Assembly: GCA_046092445.1 (NCBI GenBank)
Contig: JBJTDR010000101.1
Location: forward strand, 1-64,000
Source: CAIUPE01 sp046092445
Lineage (GTDB): Bacteria; Pseudomonadota; Alphaproteobacteria; Rhizobiales; Beijerinckiaceae
Direction of reading: 5' to 3'
Length of the DNA: 64,000 bases
Shown one piece after another: positions 60,390 through 64,000 of the stretch (position 1 is the stretch's first letter; each line of letters begins with the position of its first letter). The notes beneath the pieces were generated by a model. It was not told the DNA's origin. It saw nothing but the letters and a program-made list of their open reading frames with translations, and did no database searches. The position numbers were made by a program, and so were the translations under genes.

Positions 60390-61403
60390 ATGGAACTCTT
60401 ATCGTATTTTATCGACGTATTGTGGCTCGGAAAGCCCGTTTGGATGTGGCTGACTTTTGTCGGCATTGTGATTGTGCTGCTTGCGCTTGATCTTGGTGTC
60501 TTGCATCGCACGCACCGGGCGATCGGTATCCGAGAAAGTCTCGTGCTGTCGGCGGGCTATATCGCGCTGGCCCTGCTATACGGCGTTTGGGTTTGGTGGG
60601 AATTGGGCGCCGAACCGGGACTGGCCTATTTCACCGGTTTTGCCATCGAGAAGGCGCTGGCGATCGACAATGTGTTCGTGATCGCCATGATTTTCAGTTT
60701 TTTTGCTGTACCGCAGAAGTATCAGCACCGCGTGCTCTTCTGGGGAATTCTGGGAGTAATCCTGCTCCGCGCGCTGATGATCGGGCTAGGTGCGGCGATT
60801 GTCTCTGAATTCGCGTGGGTTCTGTATGTCTTCGCGGTGTTCCTGATCGGAACCGGCGTCAAGATGCTGATGTTTGCCGACAAGGAAACGGATATCAGCA
60901 CGAATCCGCTGCTCAAACTGATCCGTCGCCGCTTCAACGTCACGGACGAGCATCATGGCGAGCGGTTTTTCGTCCGCAAGCCGGATCCGAAGACGGGCAA
61001 AATGGTGCGGTTCATGACGCCGCTATTTCTGGCGTTGATCCTGATCGAGATTGCGGACGTGATTTTCGCGGTCGACTCGGTGCCGGCGATTTTCGCGATC
61101 ACGACCGATCCGTTCATCGTTTACACGTCGAATATCTTCGCGATTCTCGGGTTGCGGGCGCTGTATTTCGCATTGGCGGCGATGGTTCACCGCTTCCACT
61201 ATCTCAAATACGCGCTGGCTGTGGTGCTGATCGTGATCGGGTCGAAGATCTTCGTTGCCGATCTGCTCGGGATCGACAAGGTTCCGCCCTTGCTGTCGCT
61301 CATCGTGATTTCGTCCATTCTCGCAACCGGCGTGCTGTACAGCATTTTCAAAACGCGCGGGGACGTTGCGGGGCAGCATCCATCCGAAGGAGGTAAGGCA
61401 TGA
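60390..61403 (+). CDS. TerC-family integral membrane protein
   Basis: This 337-residue protein has about nine membrane helices and the TerC signatures FTGFAIEKALAIDNVFVIAMI and LILIEIADVIFAVDSVPAIF, whose acidic residues sit in the membrane. Family members (Alx, MeeF, TerC) export manganese or other cations. The start is at MELLSYFIDVLWLG with the strong ribosome-binding site GAGGAGGG. The following small gene overlaps it by four bases. Confidence 0.9.
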   Translation: MELLSYFIDVLWLGKPVWMWLTFVGIVIVLLALDLGVLHRTHRAIGIRESLVLSAGYIALALLYGVWVWWELGAEPGLAYFTGFAIEKALAIDNVFVIAMIFSFFAVPQKYQHRVLFWGILGVILLRALMIGLGAAIVSEFAWVLYVFAVFLIGTGVKMLMFADKETDISTNPLLKLIRRRFNVTDEHHGERFFVRKPDPKTGKMVRFMTPLFLALILIEIADVIFAVDSVPAIFAITTDPFIVYTSNIFAILGLRALYFALAAMVHRFHYLKYALAVVLIVIGSKIFVADLLGIDKVPPLLSLIVISSILATGVLYSIFKTRGDVAGQHPSEGGKA

Positions 61404-61708
61404 TCCGGGATTTTCTGATTTTCATCGCGAATTTCTTCATCATCGAGCCGTTCCAGGCGGAGATGTCCGAGCAGCTTGCGGCGGCGAAAGCGCCGCAGGA
61501 AATCGTGCAGCAGGTGACCGAGTGCGTCGCCAGTGCGCCCGGTGTACTGGCCGAGAAATTCTCGGCCGACATGATCGGGAGCACGATGATCGTGTTCAAG
61601 GTTGTGATCGGGATGACTTCGGCGGAGGCGGCTCTTTCGGCTGAAGCACCCGCCTGTGCGCAGGCGCTCTCCGCGGCAAAGCCGTTTCTCGAGGCGGAAG
61701 GTGCGTGA
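61400..61708 (+). CDS. Conserved-looking small protein of unknown function
   Basis: The 102-residue protein starts in the terC stop (ATGA). It begins with a hydrophobic stretch (FLIFIANFFIIEPFQ), then a helical, alanine-rich body with two cysteines (TECVASAP, APACAQAL) and an amphipathic centre. I do not recognise a family. Coupling to terC suggests a membrane-associated partner of that transporter. Confidence 0.6.
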   Translation: MIRDFLIFIANFFIIEPFQAEMSEQLAAAKAPQEIVQQVTECVASAPGVLAEKFSADMIGSTMIVFKVVIGMTSAEAALSAEAPACAQALSAAKPFLEAEGA

Positions 61709-61808
61709 GGGATAAGGATTGCGCCGGAGCGGCTGGTTTCGGCGTACCCGTTTGTATTGACGTATTACCATATTGTATATACACTCTGACTCATCAGGAG
61801 AGTGTAAC

Positions 61809-62045
61809 GTGACAATGAGCATCCGTGATCCGCGGGCGGCGGAATTGGCCAGACTTTTGGCGACCAAGCGCAAAACAACCATGACCCAAGCGATCATCGT
61901 TGCTTTGCAGAACGAGTTGCGGCGCGAGACTGAAAAGGACTCGCTCGAAACGCGGCTTGACCGGATGCTCGACAAGCATCTCGGCGGCCGGATATTGGGC
62001 CGTGACATGACGAAGGACGAGATCGATGCGATGTGGGGGCACTGA
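61809..62045 (+). CDS. vapB: VapB-type antitoxin
   Basis: This 78-residue protein opens with SIRDPRAAELARLLATKRK and TMTQAIIVALQNEL, the ribbon-helix-helix of the VapB family that binds DNA. The acidic and charged C-terminal half would hold the toxin. A GTG at 61809 is used because AGGAGA lies seven bases upstream; the ATG at 61815 is an alternative. It overlaps vapC by one base. Confidence 0.83.
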   Translation: MTMSIRDPRAAELARLLATKRKTTMTQAIIVALQNELRRETEKDSLETRLDRMLDKHLGGRILGRDMTKDEIDAMWGH

Positions 62046-62437
62046 TGTTTGTCGACAGCTCCGCCCTCATTGCGATCATCCGGCGCGAACCTGAAAAATC
62101 CGCGTTGGCCTCACGATTGGAAGGTGAAATTGCGCCCGTAACCTCGCCGCTTGTGGTGCTCGAAACGGTGATGCGCCTGACGACGATGCTCGGCAATGAC
62201 GTCGAGACGGCTCGAGCTGTGACATCGGCGTTTCTGGACGAAGCCGGTATTCAAGTTGTCCCCATAACCGAAGCCATGGGCGAGGCGGCGATTGATGCGT
62301 TTGCCCGTTTTGGCAAGGGAATGGGACATGGAGCGCGGCTCAATATTGCCGATTGCCTGACCTATGCCGCCGCGCGCGAACTGGGGCAAGCCATCCTCTA
62401 CAAGGGCAATGATTTTGCCGCGACAGATTTGGCATGA
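62045..62437 (+). CDS. vapC: VapC-type PIN-domain toxin
   Basis: The 130-residue protein starts at MFVDSSALIAII with the first active-site Asp at residue 4; Glu in LVVLETVMRL and Asp in LNIADCLTYAA complete the site. The segment GKGMGHGARLNIADC is typical of VapC of this group. It forms a pair with the upstream antitoxin. Confidence 0.88.
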   Translation: MFVDSSALIAIIRREPEKSALASRLEGEIAPVTSPLVVLETVMRLTTMLGNDVETARAVTSAFLDEAGIQVVPITEAMGEAAIDAFARFGKGMGHGARLNIADCLTYAAARELGQAILYKGNDFAATDLA

Positions 62438-62473
62438 GGTTTTGGAAACAGAAATTCCAGTAAGCCCCGCCCG

Positions 62474-63604
62474 TTACCAGACTTCCTCGAGCATGGCCAA
62501 ATAATCGGCTTCGGTTGCTTTGTGGGCATTTGTGCCGTGGGTGTGGTCCAATGTTGCGGCTTTGGCGACTTCGGGCAGGATGTCGCGCGGGACGCCGAGG
62601 GCTGACAGTTTGGTTGGCAGGCCGAGCGAGGCGGTGAAGTGATCGAAGAAGGCGGCGAGGTCGGCATCGGGTGCAAGGCCGATGGCGCGCCGGAGTTTCG
62701 GATAGGTTTCGGTGCAGGCCGGTGCGTTGAAACGCAAAACGGGCGGCAGCATGATCGCGTTCAGCATGCCGTGATGGAGCTTCAGATCGCGATAGCCGCC
62801 GAGCGGATGGGAGAGGGCGTGAACCGCGCCGAGGCCTTTCTGGAAGGCGAGGGCGCCCTCCATCGCGGCGATCATCATCGCGCGCCGCGCGGCGTGATCG
62901 TGACCATCAGTGACAGCGCGGGGCAGGGCGATGATGGCGCGTTCCAGACCATCAATGGCGATGGCGGCGGCAACGGGATTATCCATGGACGAGGTGAAGC
63001 ATTCGATGCAATGGCTGATCGCATCCATTCCGGTGGCGGCGGTGAGCAGGGGCGGCAGACCATAGGTGAGTTCGGGATCGCAGATCGCGCGTTTCGGGAT
63101 GAGATGCGGCGAGAGGAGGCCGAGCTTGCGGCCGTCCCGGAAGCTGATAATGGCGCCGCGGCCGACTTCGCTGCCGGTGCCTGCCGTTGTAGGGATGGCG
63201 ATGGTGGGCGCAGTGGCTGCGGTGATCCGGCCCATGCCGCCATTGACGAACACGAAGGTTTCAAGCGGGCCCTCATGGGTGGCCATGACGGCGACGGCTT
63301 TGGCGAGATCCATTGGAGAGCCGCCGCCAATCGCGATCAATCCGTCGCAATGATGGGCGCGATAGAGCGCGAGGGCGGCTTCCGCCGCTTCTTCCGTCGG
63401 GTTCGAGGGCGTGCCGTCAAAGACGGGCAGAGCATCGCCCTGCGGCAGATGGGCGAGGACGCGCGCGAACAAACCTGCAGCTCTCACACCCGCATCGGTG
63501 ATGATGAGGGGCTTTGCAATGCCAGCGGCCTTCATGTCGTCGGCAAGATGCGACACGGCGCCTTCCTTGAGGCGGATTGTCGTCAGATAGGAGATCATGG
63601 CCAT
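62474..63604 (-). CDS. Iron-containing alcohol dehydrogenase
   Basis: The gene encodes 376 residues from the ATG at 63604; the ATG six bases later is equally possible. Markers are the NAD motif IGGGSPMDLAKAVAV, PTTAGTGSEVG, and the metal site with HCIECFTS, HALSHPLGGYRD and HHGMLNAIMLP. The family oxidises alcohols or reduces aldehydes and ketones, including maleylacetate. It is divergent from the TRAP-type binding-protein gene, so it may act on the compound that protein imports. Confidence 0.87.
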   Translation of the reverse strand: MAMISYLTTIRLKEGAVSHLADDMKAAGIAKPLIITDAGVRAAGLFARVLAHLPQGDALPVFDGTPSNPTEEAAEAALALYRAHHCDGLIAIGGGSPMDLAKAVAVMATHEGPLETFVFVNGGMGRITAATAPTIAIPTTAGTGSEVGRGAIISFRDGRKLGLLSPHLIPKRAICDPELTYGLPPLLTAATGMDAISHCIECFTSSMDNPVAAAIAIDGLERAIIALPRAVTDGHDHAARRAMMIAAMEGALAFQKGLGAVHALSHPLGGYRDLKLHHGMLNAIMLPPVLRFNAPACTETYPKLRRAIGLAPDADLAAFFDHFTASLGLPTKLSALGVPRDILPEVAKAATLDHTHGTNAHKATEADYLAMLEEVW

Positions 63605-63825
63605 GGCCGGGCACTCATTTTTAAGGGGTTTCGACGCAATGATTTGCGCGCCGGAATGGCGGCAAGTCAAGCCATGGACAATATCTGGAAATATGCTTAA
63701 ATCGCAGAGATGCAGGAAAACTGCACGGGTTGAGAGTTTCGTGGTGTTCGGGTTGCGCCGTTTTGAGAGCGGCGAATTATTTGGCATTTTTACCTCATAG
63801 AGGTTCACAAGGGGGGAATTTATCG

Positions 63826-64000
63826 ATGAAAAGACGTCAATTTGTCCAGGCGGCGGGACTTGGCCTTGCTGCCGCAGCAATTGCGAAGCCCGCGATTGCG
63901 CAGTCGGCTCCGGAGATTAAATGGCGCCTGACATCCAGCTTTCCGAAATCGCTTGATACGATTTATGGCGCGGCCGAGACTTTCTCGAAGGCGGTTTCCG
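63826..64000 (+). CDS. TRAP transporter substrate-binding protein, N-terminal part only
   Basis: The ATG at 63826, with GGGGGG upstream, opens MKRRQFVQAAGLGLAAAAIA, a Tat signal with RRQF, followed by the mature start APEIKWRLTSSFPKSLDTIY. This is how the DctP-like family 7 binding proteins begin. The gene is cut by the window end after 58 codons. Confidence 0.8.
   Translation, partial: MKRRQFVQAAGLGLAAAAIAKPAIAQSAPEIKWRLTSSFPKSLDTIYGAAETFSKAVS

Noticed and set aside
60301..60390. yybP-ykoY manganese riboswitch before terC
   Set aside because: The conserved internal-loop sequences of that motif are not found; only the alternative short hairpins described above are seen.
62639..63700. A 353-codon open frame on the plus strand
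   Set aside because: It is antisense to the iron-containing alcohol dehydrogenase, which has all motifs of its family. The composition of the frame is that of a shadow.
1..64000. CRISPR arrays, rRNA genes and intact insertion sequences
   Set aside because: No regularly spaced repeats, no rRNA sequence and no transposase were found on either strand.

Overview
The window looks like chromosomal DNA of a free-living, probably marine, alphaproteobacterium. The evidence is a green-type proteorhodopsin beside a complete retinal-synthesis operon, many ABC importers for amines, peptides and sugars, a TRAP-type binding protein at the right edge, dense ATGA-coupled operons, and alphaproteobacterial-looking protein families (AllE/AllA, IolC-DUF2090 fusion, MttB-like proteins without pyrrolysine). 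No genus is assigned. No CRISPR array, rRNA or intact insertion sequence was seen.

Layout. 1-3.1 kb: an integrase/phage remnant at the left edge, a small lipoprotein, a WYL regulator and a PQQ-type sugar dehydrogenase. 3.2-10.5 kb: retinal-synthesis operon crtE-crtI-crtB-crtY-blh plus a decayed type 2 IPP isomerase, all on the minus strand, preceded by a separately promoted and terminated proteorhodopsin. 10.9-22.9 kb: one tightly overlapped ten-gene minus-strand operon (FAD oxidase, RidA, creatininase-like, MttB-like, dimethylglycine-dehydrogenase-like, PotABCD-type importer, amidohydrolase), which reads as uptake and demethylation/deamination of a small N-methylated compound. 23-24.9 kb: a LysR regulator and an NAD(P)H-quinone-reductase-like gene lying between two copies of a short direct repeat that each begin a micro-ORF. 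24.9-33.9 kb: plus-strand operon of glutamine amidotransferase, EamA transporter, peptide-type ABC importer and MmgE/PrpD protein.

34.3-57.2 kb is a catabolic island, much of it visibly richer in A+T than its flanks: IolC-DUF2090 kinase/aldolase, two HpcH/HpaI aldolases, a 2-hydroxyacid dehydrogenase plus a second broken by a frameshift and an amber codon, apionolactonase and apiose-dehydrogenase homologues, two SDRs, a ribose-type ABC importer, an IolG-like dehydrogenase, AllE/AllA, a D-2-hydroxyacid dehydrogenase, an IlvD/Edd dehydratase and an aldo/keto reductase. The most interesting reading is a non-phosphorylative route for D-apiose: dehydrogenase, lactonase, IlvD-type dehydration (apionate is dihydroxyisovalerate carrying two extra hydroxyls), then retro-aldol cleavage by the HpaI pair. 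None of the RuBisCO-like-branch enzymes for apionate was seen here. A remarkable run of three perfect hairpins lies between the dehydratase and the aldo/keto reductase.

57-64 kb: an AbrB/PIN and a VapBC toxin-antitoxin pair on either side of a serine hydrolase, an RpiB/DerI-like isomerase, tRNA-Pro(CGG), tRNA-Gln(TTG) and a TerC gene with a possible RNA switch; then an iron-containing alcohol dehydrogenase and the start of a Tat-exported TRAP binding protein cut by the window end.
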